Notes under the pieces: generated by a model
Databases searched by the model: none
What the model saw: the letters and a program-made list of their open reading frames with translations, nothing else
Told to the model about the DNA's origin: nothing
Translations under genes and position numbers: made by a program
Part shown: piece after piece, positions 50,106 through 62,160 of the stretch
Layout of the letters: each line of letters opens with the position of its first letter
Position numbering within the stretch: the first letter of the stretch is position 1
Origin: Ovis canadensis
Taxonomy: Eukaryota; Chordata; Mammalia; Artiodactyla; Bovidae
Length of the DNA stretch: 64,000 nucleotides
Assembly: GCF_042477335.2 (NCBI RefSeq)
Contig: NC_091257.1
Location: forward strand, 44,362,501 to 44,426,500
Direction: 5' to 3'

Positions 50106-50924
50106 AGACACTAACAATTATTATTATTATTTTTAGAAAAGGGCAAGTGGATGAGCTATAGATGTGTGTTTCCCTGTTCTCCCTAATCCTGGAATAGAAA
50201 GTAGTGCTCGTTTTCTCCAATACATGAAGACCCCGCCAAATGACACCCTGTTGGTCTAAAAATAGTAATGCGTTCCCATCCCCAAAACGAGCAGTTTGTT
50301 TTCATCGGTAGAATCAAATCTGCACCGTTGTTTAAAATAAATCTAGTGGGGAAAAAAAAATCATCCAGTAGTTAAGGACTTCCAGAAATATCCGACTAGC
50401 GATCGGGTTTAAACAAACATCGCAGCCAGATACCGGAGCTAGAAATATGCCGCGGGTAGTACGGTTTTGTGCATTCTCTGATTCGGGCTTCCCTTCCTCA
50501 GGGCTCCCGTGGCTGGTGCCTTGTTCAGTGGTAAGCTTGCTGCACGGTGGTTGTGTGACTTACGTGCGCATCTGTGTCAGGATGTGAAGGGCACAGCTGT
50601 TCCTATTTGTGCCCCTGAGGTCGCCAATGCTTTACTGCCCAGTACTAGTAGATTTTTATAACAAGTACTTCTTTAATGGGTGCGTGAATAATTCTGGTTT
50701 TTGGGACAGTTCCAATCACACACTGCCAGGAGGAAGAAGATCTCTGAAAGCTACAGTTCTCCCTACCTGCATGGTGAAGCTGATCGCAGCCCATTACCCT
50801 GTATTCACCGAGCTGTCTGCTCTGTGCCCCGCACTGCACTGCACGCAGGGGAAGGGTGGCAGGGGTCTAGCCTTAAAGAGACTAGAATTTGGGAATCAGA
50901 GCTGGAAAGTTTACCTTCCCTAGG

Positions 50925-51620
50925 ACAACTAGAACCAAAAAAGATAATGACAAGTGTTGGCGAGGATGTGGAAAAACTGGGACCCTCATACACCGCTGGT
51001 GGGAGTGTAAAACGGCATAGGCGCTCTGGGAAACAGTCCGGCAGCTCCTCAAAATGCTACAGGTTTATCACACCTCTCAGCAGCGCGGCTCCTAGGTAGA
51101 TGACTAAGAGAAACGAAAATGCCTGTGCCCACAGACACTTGTACACAAGTATCCATAGCAGCATTTTTCATAATACCCAAAAGGTAGAAGAAACCACCCA
51201 AATACCCATCACCTGGTGAATAAAGAAAATGTGGTATATCCATACAATGGAATATTATCCAGCAATTAAAAAATGAAGTATTAATTCATGCAACAATATG
51301 GATAAACTGTGAAAACACTATACCAAATCAAAGAGGCACAAAAGGCCACACACTGTATAATCCCATTTGTATGAAATGGCCAGAAAAGGCAAGTCTAAAA
51401 AAGAAAATGGATCAGTGGTTGTGAGTGGCTGGGAGGACAGGGGGTGTCAGGGGGTGACAGCTAAGGGATGCATGGTTTCAGTCTGGTGTGATGAAAACAT
51501 TCTAAAACTGATTTTGGTCACAGCTATACAACTCTGAATACAATGAAAGCCATGGGACTGTACACTTTAAATGAGTGAATCACAGGTATATGGATAGTAT
51601 CTCAACAAAGCTGCTGAAAA
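50925..51620 (+). mobile_element. L1 3' fragment (older subfamily)
   Basis: ggcgaggatgtggaaaaact, acaatggaatattatccagc, ggtcacagctatacaactct and gtacactttaaatgagtga identify an L1M-type 3' region. Confidence 0.75.
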
Positions 51621-52138
51621 AGTGGCAGATGAAATTTCTTCCATGGGGATGGAAAGATACTGAGAACCCCTCAGGATAAGAGGAAAATCCTTGCCTGAGA
51701 AGATTCTTCTGGGAAATCCGATGGAGAAAAGGGTTCAGAGTTGCTGCCTTAAGTTGATTACTGAATCCCATATCTTTAGCCATGGAAATCATGCAGCCCT
51801 TTTACAAAGATCTCTTGGATTTTTAAGAAGAGAAGTTCCATTTTCCACCTCCCCCACAATTCATATGAAAAATCCATAAGGAAAAACCCCATTTCGCTAC
51901 CCCAGGAAGGCCAGATACTTGCATTTCTGCCTAAAGAGAATCTTTGGCACGTTTCAAACCCCAAGGGTAAACCAACGGACTATTTCTCAGCCATGGAAAT
52001 GTCAAACATTTAATAAGCACATCCTGCAAATCTCTTTGATGTAGTCAGAGATTCTGCAGACTAGGACTTAATGGAATGAGCAAAGGAACACATTTTATAG
52101 GAAACTGTCAACGTTTTACAGTTGCTCCAGGAGAAACA

Positions 52139-52141
<3 letters not shown>

Positions 52142-52179
<38 letters not shown>
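52142..52179 (+). repeat. (GA)19 microsatellite
   Basis: An uninterrupted GA dinucleotide array lies in NMT2 intron 1. Confidence 0.97.
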
Positions 52180-52182
<3 letters not shown>

Positions 52183-52572
52183 CCAGCTGCTCACAAAGAC
52201 CCATTCCCGCTTGGTCTGGGAGCTCACAGCCAGACTATGCTTCCCTGTTGCTGGCAGGTCAGGTACTCATGCAACTGGGTTCTAGTCACTGGCATGAAAA
52301 TAGACATGAGCCCCCACTTTCTGCTGGCCCAGAGAGGAGCCTGGGGGTGCTCGTTGATGCTCTCCCTCCCCGGGCTGGTTGGAGGCAGGTGTCGGATGAG
52401 ACAGTAGAGGATGGCAGAGTCATGTGATGCAAGGGAGCCAAACCCTGATTGACAAGACGAAGGGAAGTCCCCTTACCATCCATCTGGATACCTGTCCAGG
52501 GCTGTCCCATCAATAAGGAAAAAATTTTATCATGTTGAACAGTTACACTGCAGGGTCTAATCATTATAGCAG

Positions 52573-53240
52573 TTTCAGTTCAGTCACTCAGTCGTGTCTG
52601 ACTCTTTGTGACCCCATGAACCACAGCACGCCAGGCCTCCCTATCCATCACCAACTGCTAGAGTCTACCCAAACCCATGTTCATTGAGTCAGTGATGCCA
52701 TCCAACCATCTCATCCTCTGTCATCCCCTTCTCCTCCTGCCCTCAATCTTTCCCAGCATCAGGGTCTTTTCCAATGAGTCAGCTCTTCGTATCAAATGGC
52801 CAAAGTATTGGAGCTTCAGCTTCAACATCAGTCCTTCCAATGAACACCCAGGACTTATCTCCTTTAGAATGGACTGGTTGGATCTCCTTGCAGTCCAAGG
52901 GACTCTCAAAAGTCTTCTCCAGTACCACAGTTCAGAAGCATCAATTCTTCGGCACTCAGCTTTCTTTATAGCCCAACTCGCACATCCATACATGACTACT
53001 GGAAAAACCATAGCCTTGACTAGATGGACCTTTGTTGGCAAAGTAACATCTCTGCTTTTTAATATGCTGTCTAGGTTAGTCATAACTTTCTTTCCAAGGA
53101 GTAAGTGTCTTTTAATTTCATGGCTGCAATCACCATCTGCAGTGATTTTGGAGCCCAGAAAAATAAAGTCAGCCACTGTTTCCCCATCTATTTCCCATGA
53201 AGCGATGGGACCAGATGCCATGATCTTAGTTTTCTGAATA
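52573..53240 (-). mobile_element. BovB LINE, 5'-truncated, antisense
   Basis: The minus strand carries a near-continuous 166-codon BovB segment (ADFIFLGSKITADGDCSHE to SLEKTLMLGKIEG). It is the best-preserved minus-oriented BovB in intron 1. Confidence 0.93.
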
Positions 53241-53319
53241 GCCTGTTATAACTAACAGGTCAATTTTAAGAGCTTGATATATGGTATGGAATGCCAAAGA
53301 TAAACAATTCTTAAATTTT

Positions 53320-53407
53320 GAAAAATTTTCTTGGCTGTGGCACGTGGAACTTGAGGCCCCTGCATTGGAAGGTGGAGTCTTAACACTGAACCACCAGGGA
53401 AGTCCCA
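53320..53407 (-). repeat. CHR-type SINE, truncated, antisense
   Basis: It contains cttggctgtggcacgtggaa and gagtcttaacactgaaccac, ending with cagggaagtccc. Confidence 0.8.
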
Positions 53408-53789
53408 AGAAACAATTTTAGATTTCAGAGGATTCCACCAGAGAGATCACTTACCCCCTCCCCATAATGACCATTAATAGTTTGATGTTATAATTATTTT
53501 ATAAAACCTTCCCCTTTGATTTTCAATTTCCTGCATAGAAAATGGTAAGATTATAAGTGATTTTAATCATTTCTGTATTTTCATGCATTTTCTAAACTGT
53601 CTATAATAACCACAATGCCTTGACAACTAAAACATTATTAAGATACAACAAAGCTCAAGAATAAATAGATCAAGGAAGTGGAGCAGGCAGGCCAGTAATA
53701 CTCATTACATAAAAGAACTTGATATATGATGATGATTACATCATAAATCAGTAGTGAAATGATTTGTGTTGGCTTTGCCAACATCTATC

Positions 53790-53860
53790 CATACCTAGAA
53801 TAGCATCTGGCATATGACAGATGCTCAAGTAAATATCTGTTGAATGAATAAGCAAAAGAA
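53790..53860 (+). repeat. L2/MIR-like relic
   Basis: agaatagcatctggcatatg, gacagatgctcaagtaaata and ctgttgaatgaa form a typical L2 3'-end signature. Confidence 0.6.
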
Positions 53861-53871
53861 TGACAACAGGG

Positions 53872-54005
53872 ACTTTCCTGGTGGTCCAGTGGTTAAGGTT
53901 CCGCACTTCCAAGGTTCAATCCCTGGTGGGAGAACTAAGATCTAAGATCCCACAAGTCATCTGGCCTGACCAGAACACCTCCAAATAAACATTTTTTTTA
54001 AATCC
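53872..54005 (+). repeat. CHR-type SINE
   Basis: It begins gggactttcctggtggtcca and includes ctaagatcccacaagtcat. Confidence 0.85.
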
Positions 54006-54299
54006 AATTAAAAAGAATGACAGTAAATTCATTATCAGTGAAAGAAATAATTTCTTAAATAAGGACCCAAAAGCACACACTATAAGATAAAACTTGACTA
54101 CATCTAAGTTAAATATTTTGTGGCAAAGTGATTATAAACAAAATTTTAAAACTACAGAGGAGGTGAGGAAGGAAGTGAGGTATTTATAAAACACATGGTA
54201 AAGTGGTAATATAAAGCTCTTTTCCTGTTTACATTCTATCTCCAGCATAGTACAGACAGGCAACATCCTATCCTGGTTAGGATAGGCCTGGTTAGGACA

Positions 54300-54535
54300 G
54301 GCCTTAGCTAGAGTAGGACCACCTGATTTTGAAACCTGCCTCTACTACTTCCCAGCTGTGTCACTTGGAATATATTACTTAACTTCTCTGCCCTTCGGTT
54401 TCCTTGCCTGCAAAAGATGACGTTTTCAAAAGATGGTGTTCCCAAAATTGTGAGGATAAAACGAGTTAATATGTTAGTAGTTGACACAGAGAAATCACTC
54501 AGTCCATGATAGCTATTATTATGATTATCCTGCTT
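54300..54535 (-). repeat. MIR-family SINE relic
   Basis: cctctactacttcccagctg, tgtcacttggaatatattac and tctctgcccttcggtttcct follow the antisense MIR pattern. Confidence 0.7.
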
Positions 54536-54690
54536 TATTTTTCTCCACATAACTTCTTGAGAGCTAAGAATATAGTATTTATTTGTCTTCTTCTGACTAG
54601 AACATAAAATCCATAAGACAACCTCTTCCATTGTATTCTCAGCACCTTAACAGTGTCTGAGGTATAAAATAAATATTTGCTGGATGAATG
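54536..54690 (+). repeat. L2 LINE 3' relic
   Basis: ctagaacataaaatccataa, ttctcagcaccttaacagtg and taaatatttgctggatgaat match an L2 3' end. Confidence 0.7.
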
Positions 54691-54784
54691 AGAAATCAAT
54701 GTAAAAATCACTAGGAAGACAAAAGACCAAGAGAAGAATGGGCTGAGGATATGAATAAATCATTTGCAAAAGAGGAAATCCTAA

Positions 54785-54965
54785 TAGTCAATAAATTTAT
54801 GAAAAGATGCTCAACCTCACCAGCAATAAGGAAACTGAAAATGAAACCACCTCAGATTCTACTTTTTCTCCTTGACTTGCCAAACATTTTCAAGTCTAAT
54901 AATACTGGAAAAATGTGAGGAAAGGGAATACTTATATAATGTTGGTACAAGCATTTTGGCAATAA
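54785..54965 (+). mobile_element. L1 fragment
   Basis: gaaaagatgctcaacctcac, cagcaataaggaaactgaaa and gttggtacaagcattttggc resemble L1 3' sequence directly before the triplet array. Confidence 0.6.
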
Positions 54966-54973
54966 ACTGGCAC

Positions 54974-55555
54974 CCCCACCATAACTATCATCAACATCAT
55001 CATCGCTATCATCCTCATCACCGCCACCATCATCATCACCATCATCACCACAATCAGCATCATCATCACCACCAGCAACATCACCACCACCATTATCATC
55101 ATTACCACCAACATCACCATAACCACTATCATCAGCATCATCCTTACCACCACCACCATAACCACCCCAGCAACATCACCATCAACACTACCACCACAAT
55201 CAACATTATCACCATTACCACCATCAGCATATCCACCACTATCATCACCACCAGCAACATCACCATAACCACCATCATCACCACCACCAGCAACACAATA
55301 ACCACAATCAACATCATCACCATCATCACCACCAGCAACATCACCATAACCACCATCATCATCACCACCAGCAACATCACCACCATCATCACCACCACCA
55401 CCATCACAATAACCACAATCAACATCATCACCATCATCACCACCACCAACATCACCATAAACCACCATCATCATCACCACCAGCAACATCACCATAACCA
55501 CCATCACTACAATCAACATCACAATCACCACCATCATACCACCATTCTCATCACC
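54974..55555 (+). repeat. CAT/CAC triplet-based satellite-like array with a 111-bp higher-order period
   Basis: About 580 bp consist almost entirely of CAT, CAC, CAA and related triplets. The block beginning cacaataaccacaatcaaca occurs at 55294 and again at 55405, a spacing of 111 bases (37 triplets). Phase-locked triplets leave long His/Thr/Ile-rich open frames on the + strand and Val/Met/Gly/Asp-rich ones on the - strand; these are compositional, not genes. Confidence 0.92.
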
Positions 55556-55599
55556 ATTATGGCTGTCGGCATAACTGTTAACACTTTAGTGCACTCACG

Positions 55600-55815
55600 G
55601 GGCAAGCACCTTACATATCTACCATGTAAACTATCACAACTGTGTGAGGTTAAGTCCTCTGACTATAGTTGCTCCCAATTTACAGAAGAGGAAACCACAA
55701 TATGTACAAGTTAAGTACCTTGCTGAACATCACAGCTGAATAGCAGCAGAGCCGAGGACTCAAATCCATCACTCAGGCTCCAGGATCCAGTTAATTACTA
55801 TGCTATATCACCTCC
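55600..55815 (-). repeat. MIR-family SINE relic
   Basis: tttacagaagaggaaaccac, gttaagtaccttgctgaaca, cacagctgaatagcagcaga and ttaattactatgctata follow the MIR order. I did not resolve the strand with certainty. Confidence 0.75.
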
Positions 55816-55964
55816 TATTTATGCACTGCTACTGGCTAAGTTTCTGTTTAGATATTTATTGGCAATCTAGAGGTCTTCTTTGGGAAATGACCTCTTCTTT
55901 TGTGAACATTTAAAAATAATTAAACGGGTGGTCTTTTATTGAATAGTAACTTTCATGCACTGGA

Positions 55965-56092
55965 CAAGGAAATGGCACCCTACTCCAGTGTTCTTGCCTG
56001 GAGAATCCCAGGGATGGCGGAGCCTGGTGGGCTGCTGTCTATGGGGTCGCACAGAGTCAGACACGACTGAAGCGACTTAGCAGCAGCAGCAA
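55965..56092 (+). repeat. Bov-A SINE
   Basis: gacaaggaaatggcacccta through cgacttagcagcagcagcaa is a BovA monomer with a CAG-type tail. Confidence 0.85.
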
Positions 56093-56454
56093 CAGATCTG
56101 TATGTTTGTGTATAGGTGTGTATGTGTATTCTCTTTGGGATCTCAAGTCACTTTACTGAGAGGGAAATGCACACTACCCAGGAAAATTTTATATGAGGTG
56201 ATTTTGGCGCAGTTTAAGAAAAATGTAGGGTAACCCAAGGAGCATCACAGTGCCCAGTTGATGGAAGAGAACTCACAGCCCCAGCTGCAGGGGAGTTGGG
56301 CTGAGGTCAACTCAAACTCTCCAGAGTACTGGCCACAGGCTGTTCCCATACTCCATCAGGGCACCCATCTGATACAGGCTGATCACGTGGCTGCCCCACT
56401 CGAGAACTGGTTTTATCGACAGTTCAGGTTCCCTTAATAGAAGTGCCATGAGTA

Positions 56455-56582
56455 AGTCTGGTTTTTTGTTTGTTTTTGCCCACACCATTCATTATGTGGG
56501 ATATTCCCCAATCAGAAATCGAACCCATGCCCCTACATTGAGAGCACAGAGCCTTAATCACGGGACTGACAAGGAAGTCCTG
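56455..56582 (-). repeat. CHR-type SINE, antisense, diverged
   Basis: aatcagaaatcgaacccatg, gccttaatcacgggactgac and aaggaagtcc are CHR-like in antisense. Confidence 0.7.
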
Positions 56583-57317
56583 AGTGAGGCTGTTTTCTCA
56601 GCAGCCAATCTGTGCGATTCCAGTCACGACTTCTTCATCTGCTTCCTCCCCAAGTGTGACGCACAGGTCCAGAGCAAGAAGCCAACCTTGCCACTCTCAG
56701 CACCTGGCTTCCTCACAGCATGACCTTCAACAGGATTTCAGCCATCTCATCAATTAGGAAGCTTCATCCTAGCTCAGCAACTTCCTTCCCCGAGGTTCCT
56801 TAGAACCACATCATCTCTGGTCAAAGCAGAAAGTCACAGAGAAGACCTTGGAGAGCTCCAAGCTCAAAGCTACCCTAGAATTTTGTGACCAGTGAGGAGC
56901 AGAAACTGACAATGACCTTTATCATCATAAAGGTCAGCCAAGGAGACAGGCAGCGGTAGCTACTGAAGCTGGAGCATGGGGCAGAGGCCACAGCAGGACC
57001 AGCCAACAATCCCAATGTTTCCATGTCAGCAGTAGAGGGTGGCTGTCTCCGGCAGTGGCTCACTAATAAGCCCTGGGCAATCCTGGCCCAGCTAGAGCAG
57101 GACCCTGGACGATTCCCTTTGCTAGTTTCTAGTCTACAGTCTGTTAACCAATTCCCTCTTTTAGATACTGGGTTGTTCCCAAGTTTCTAGTTCTTTCAGC
57201 TGTTAACATAATCTAAAGGTGGGAAAACAGGTTCTATCTCAGTAGCCTTCTTTTTCCATGATTATTTCATTATTATCCAACACGTTTGAGGCTTGCTTCC
57301 CATAAAAATCCAATTCT

Positions 57318-57410
57318 TTCATGTTGAGGTTTGACAGAAAACAACAAAATTCTGTAAAGCAATTATCCTTCAATAAAAAAATAAATCATTAAACAAACAA
57401 ACAAGCAAAC
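57318..57410 (+). mobile_element. Very short 5'-truncated L1 with target-site duplication
   Basis: A 93-bp L1 3' tail (acaacaaaattctgtaaagc, aattatccttcaataaaaaa) is flanked by the exact 14-bp repeat aaaaatccaattct at 57304-57317 and 57411-57424. Confidence 0.9.
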
Positions 57411-57429
57411 AAAAATCCAATTCTAATAA

Positions 57430-57600
57430 AGCTGTGGAAACATGCTCAGTCATGTCTGACTCTTTGCGACCCCATGGAATGTAGCCTGCCAGGCTCTTCT
57501 GTCCATGGGGATTTCACAGGCTCTTGCGTGGGTTGCCATTTCCTCCTCCAGGGGAACTTCCCTACCCAAGGATTGAACTTGAGTCTGCTGCTAACGCATC
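57430..57600 (-). repeat. Bov-tA SINE, antisense, truncated
   Basis: aacatgctcagtcatgtctg through acccaaggattgaacttgag is an antisense BovA body lacking the tRNA head. Confidence 0.82.
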
Positions 57601-58889
57601 ATAAAATTTCATCAATACGCACTGGCCAGAAATAGTCCAGCGTGAAATTTAGTCTGTGAAGTAAGACCTGTCTTTGCAGATTATCCAAGATCAGAATGAA
57701 GGAAGAAATATTTTAAATGCTACTAAAAACTGTATATCTTTAAGATCATTACACATAACTGAAAAACTAAATATAAACTGTTCAGTTATTTCACAAACAA
57801 ATTTCTTAAAAGCGTATTTGCTTGCATTGCACTTAACACTGTTCCAAGATGAAATGGTTAACAAAACAAGTAGAAAAATCAAGTTTTTCAAAAAGGATTG
57901 AGGGTGTTGGTAGAGCATAGCCTTCAAGATGACTTCCCTGGTGGCTCAGAACTACCCTATTTCCTACAGCCTTTCTCACTCATGCTCACAAATGTTTTTA
58001 TGACAGAAGATCAGCCTGTACACAGTTACACAGTAGCTCCCACTTCTATGACTTTTCTCATTTCCGGATCTTTCAGAGTAAAGGAAGATGATTAGCAAGT
58101 CACAAAAAATTTTTTTTCTGGCTGTGATTCATTTCAATATTTCATAACCACTGTTAAATTTAATAAGATTAATGTGCCAACAAAGTTCACAATTTGATGT
58201 GCTTTTCAAATGATATTCCTATTTCTGAATTCTCTTGCTAGATCCAATTTTCATTTTTAATGCTTCCTCTTTTGAATAATTCCAATGATGCTCATGGACC
58301 TAGCCAATTCTCTCATTATAGGAATGTTCTATGTTCTGATGAAATCCTTATGGTTACAGTGTGTGACAAAAACATCAGGCTCCCCCTGCCCCACCACACT
58401 CCCAGAAAAATCTGATGCCGAAGCGAGGGACAAGATGTGCCTGGCAGGTAAGGAGAATCATCATCTCAGGCAGTTAAATATGTGAGGAGGGGCAAGGAGG
58501 CTCCAACAGCAGGAAGGTAATAGCCAGATCTCATCTAGGCTGCAGGGATTCCAGGGACTGATGCCTCCGAAGGGGTAGGTAGAAACACTGGAACAGAGTT
58601 TCTATTCTTGCTTGACCTCGAGTAGAAGAGCTGAGTGATGGGTCTGTGATACGAGACCAAGTGCAAAGGCCAGAAGCGAGATGCAGAGAAAACATGATTT
58701 CAGGAGGCAGTCAAGGTTCAGAGGCCGAGCGGAGGTTGTGCAGGTGGCGTTCTTCCCCGGGAATCACAAAAGTGAACTTTGAGTTCTCAAACATAAAGGA
58801 CAGGACCTCCCAGATCCAAAAGGGAGCCAGAGGTCATGGTCCACTTTGGGATGGTAGAGGAAAGAGACAAGGACATTTTTTTAAAAACA

Positions 58890-59108
58890 GCAAAAGCAGA
58901 TGCAGACTAGTACACAGAGGATGGATAAAAAAGCAACATCCTACCATATAGCACAGGGAACTATATTTAATGCCCTGCATGACAAACCAGAATGGAAAAG
59001 CATATGAAAAAAATACGCATGTATAACTGTCATAGAGCAGGAATGAACACAACATTGTAAACCAGCTATACTTCAATAAATGTTTTAAAAACAAAATTAA
59101 AAAATAAA
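58890..59108 (+). mobile_element. L1 3' end with A-rich tail
   Basis: ctaccatatagcacagggaa, cataactgtcatagag-like sequence, and ccagctatacttcaataaat followed by an A-rich tail mark the L1 3' terminus. Confidence 0.82.
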
Positions 59109-59754
59109 AATGTGAAAAAGCACAGAAACACCCCAGAGCTCAGAAAGCGTGTCTGAAAGAGAAGGAATAGCTGGCAATGCCTAGGATGACAGCTTAAAGG
59201 TGGGGACAAGTCAGGAGTCAGGCAGGACAGGCCTCTCTCTTTTGCCACTGTTTATATTGCCCCTGACCTTTGGGCTGTGAAAACCAGAAGGTTAATCCAA
59301 GGAGCTCTGGGGTCCTCACAGTACCCGAGGCACAAGGTCTCTGGTTCTTAAACCTGAGGGATGGGACAGGGCTCAGGACAAAGTGCATACTTGTTAAATC
59401 CTACGAATTTGAGAGCCAAATTCTTCAATTTCCCAGTCAAGACACTCATACCCAGAGAAATTCATTGACCTCTATTTCGATAGCTGACTAAAGGGGAGTT
59501 TTTTGATTCCTGGTTTAATACTCATTTCCACACACCATACCGCCTGCCTAAAACTTGTTATTGGGAACAGCTTTTAAATTATTCATGAAGAAATATTCTG
59601 AAGAAGTGCTATACATCCAAGGATACTTGTTTCAGCGCTGTTTCATTAGCACAAATGACTGAAAACAGCCTCATGATCTAAGAACAGGGGACAGATTAAA
59701 TGAGTAATCGGACATCCATGCAATAATGGTACACAGTCTTTCAAAAAATTAGGT

Positions 59755-60085
59755 TCAGGGTTTCTCTGGTGGGTTCAGTGGTGAAGAATCCACCTGCCAA
59801 AGCAGGAGACACAGGTTCGATCCCTGATCCTGGAAGATCCCACATGCCTCGCAGCAGTTAAGCCCGTGAGCCACAGCTAGTGAGCCTGTGCTCTAGAGCC
59901 CAAAGCGGCAGCTACTGAGCCCACTCACCCGAGAGCCTGTGCCCTACAGAGAGAGGAGCCACTGAAACGAGAAGCCAGTGCGTCGCAGCTAGAGAGCAGC
60001 CCCGCTCGCCCACAGCTAGAGAAAAGCCGATTCCGCCACAGAGATCTAGCATAGCCAAAAATAAAAACAGCTAAATAAAAAAATA
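59755..60085 (+). repeat. CHR-2-type long SINE
   Basis: A tRNA-like head (ggtttctctggtgggttcag) is followed by the CHR-2 body (gagcctgtgctctagagccc, gcaactag-like repeats, gagaagccagtgcgtcgcag) and an A-rich tail. Confidence 0.85.
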
Positions 60086-60107
60086 AAACAGTTTCGGAAA
60101 AATGAGG

Positions 60108-60228
60108 TGGAGGGAATTCCCTCGCAGTTCAGTGGTTGGTTAGGGGTCAATGATTTCACTGTCAAAGGCCCAGGTTTAATCCTCTGCTGGGGAGCTAAGA
60201 TCAGTGCAGCCAAATAAACAAAAAATGA
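60108..60228 (+). repeat. CHR-type SINE
   Basis: It begins ggaattccctcgcagttcag and includes gctggggagctaagatcag, then caaataaacaaaaa. Confidence 0.8.
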
Positions 60229-60254
60229 GATTGGTCTACGGGTTTTTATATATA

Positions 60255-60455
60255 ATAGCCTTCCCTGATAGTTGGTAAAGAATCCATCTGCCTGCAATGC
60301 AGGAGACCCCAGCTTGATTCCTGGATCGGGAAGATCCCCTGGAGAAGGGAAAGGCTACCCACTCCAGTATTCTGACATGCAGAATTCCAAGGACTGTACA
60401 GTCCATGAGGTCGCAAAGAGTCGGACACAACTGAGCAGCTTTCACTTTCACAAAA
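60255..60455 (+). repeat. Bov-tA SINE
   Basis: It begins atagccttccctgatagttg and ends cacaactgagcagctttcac. Confidence 0.88.
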
Positions 60456-61384
60456 ATATGTATATGGATTTCCAAGATACACTGTTAAGTGACAATTCAA
60501 GGTGCAGGAATGAAGGGGCATGCTGCCATTGGTGGTGAATGCCTGTTCCACATAAGCACGCTCGTGCACACATGCACACACCCCGCAGCCTTGTACATGT
60601 GTAGGATGCCACCAGGAGGACATGTCAAGAACTGGCGTCAGGAGATGCTCACGGGGAGGGAAACTCAAGGCTGGCAGAATGAGAATTCCTCCTCACAGGA
60701 TACCCTTCTTGCGCTTTTTGAAGTTTGTACCATATGCTCATACTACTAATTATAAAAGACAAAGGCCCCTGCAAAGTCAAGGGTGACATACAGAAGTCCT
60801 ATTCGTTATAGTACAGGTCGAGCTGTGCGGGTCAAGTCCCGAAATAACAGCAGCACAGGACACAGACGCTCACGTCTCTCTCCCAGGAGAGTTGCAGCTT
60901 CCCTCAATGGGAAAGTTCCCTCAGTGGGGAAGCTGTAGTTCCCTCAATGGGGAAGGTCCGCTCTCCTGCCTACGGTGCACCATGTGGCCCTGTGACCAGT
61001 CACTTACCTGTGAGCCAGAGCTTCCTTCTGGTAAAACAAGGGTCTGCCTGAGCAGATGGCTGAGAAGATGGCTGGGGGTGTGGCGGGTGCAGAGGCACTG
61101 GGTGAAGGATGCGCTGGGTAAGGGCCACAGAGCCTTTGCCAGGGGTTGTCACCCTCAGTTACAATGACTGGGGAAAGCGTCATGAAAGAAAGGTGATGGA
61201 GCTGGACTTTGAACTTGGAGAAGAGGCGGAAGTGGGAGGATTAAGAGACCACTCTCAGAGGGGCACTGCAGGAGGCTGTGACCTACTGCAGGTGGGGTGG
61301 AAAGGATGCCACTGAATTCCTTAGGAGAACAATGATGTCTGACATTGAATTTGAACTTGTTTTCTGCCTTAGGCTATAGTCAAA

Positions 61385-61590
61385 CCTGATTCATCGGAAA
61401 GACCCTGATGCTGGGAAAGACAAGGCAGAAGAAGGGGACAACAGAGGACGAGACGGTTGGATGGCATCACTGATTCAATGGACGTGAGTTTGAGCAAGCT
61501 CCAGGAGATGGTGAAGGTCAGGGAAACCTGGAGTGATGCAGTCCATGGGGTTGCAGAGTCTGACACAACTAAGCGACTGAACAACCAATA
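61385..61590 (+). repeat. BovB 3'-end fragment
   Basis: ggaaagaccctgatgctggg, ggatggcatcactgattcaa and gacacaactaagcgactgaa are the 3' end of BovB. Confidence 0.85.
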
Positions 61591-61711
61591 GTCAAACCCT
61601 ACCCTCTAGAGTCACAAAACCTTTATCTAACGCTATTTAGTGGTTCTTGGTGGGGGAGGTGGGAGGGAACAGAATTAACTGTATTCCACTCAGGGTCAAA
61701 GGTCTAGGGAG

Positions 61712-62160
61712 TGGAGAAGGAAATGACAACCCACTCTAGTATTCTTGCCTGAGAATCCCATGGACAGAGGAGACTGGAGGGCTACAGCCCATGGGGTCAC
61801 AAAGAGTCAGACACGACTTAGTGACTAAACAACAACAATACTTAAGAATCCCAACTATCAAACTGTCAAACAAATTTTAATCAACCATGTTAAAAGAAAC
61901 ATTGGATTATCTGCATAACCCCTCCAAAGAAAATATTACAAAATCATCTCACATAAAAAGCAAGCAGAAACTAATCAGCCAAAATGTAAATAAAATTGTA
62001 TTATAAAGATGTGTCAGACAGTTATAATTTAAAACATGATGTTTCTCTGGATATAATTACACTTGTAGTATTTCTCAGATTTTTAAATTTATAATCTGTT
62101 TTCTCTTCTCATTCCAATTAAATATCATCTTTGGTTCTCATTATGTGAAAAAAAAAAAAA
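61712..62160 (+). pseudogene. Candidate 3'-UTR retrocopy (Bov-A plus unique sequence, poly(A), target-site duplication)
   Basis: The segment begins with the 3' half of a Bov-A SINE (to about 61840), continues with about 305 bp of non-SINE AT-rich sequence, and has ATTAAA at 62117-62122 followed 25 bases later by 13 A residues (62148-62160). The 10-bp repeat gtctagggag flanks the whole (61702-61711 and 62161-62170). This is the structure of a 5'-truncated, LINE-mobilised mRNA 3' end. The source gene is not recognised. It could instead be a SINE with a 3' transduction. Confidence 0.7.

Noticed and set aside
52721-53221. 166-codon minus-strand open frame
   Set aside because: It is the BovB reverse transcriptase C-terminal region, part of the mobile element at 52573-53240.
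54872-55714. 280-codon His/Thr/Ile-rich open frame (and a 201-codon Met/Val/Gly/Asp-rich frame on the other strand)
   Set aside because: Both are translations of a CAT/CAC triplet array whose unit length is divisible by three. There is no splice, promoter or homology support.
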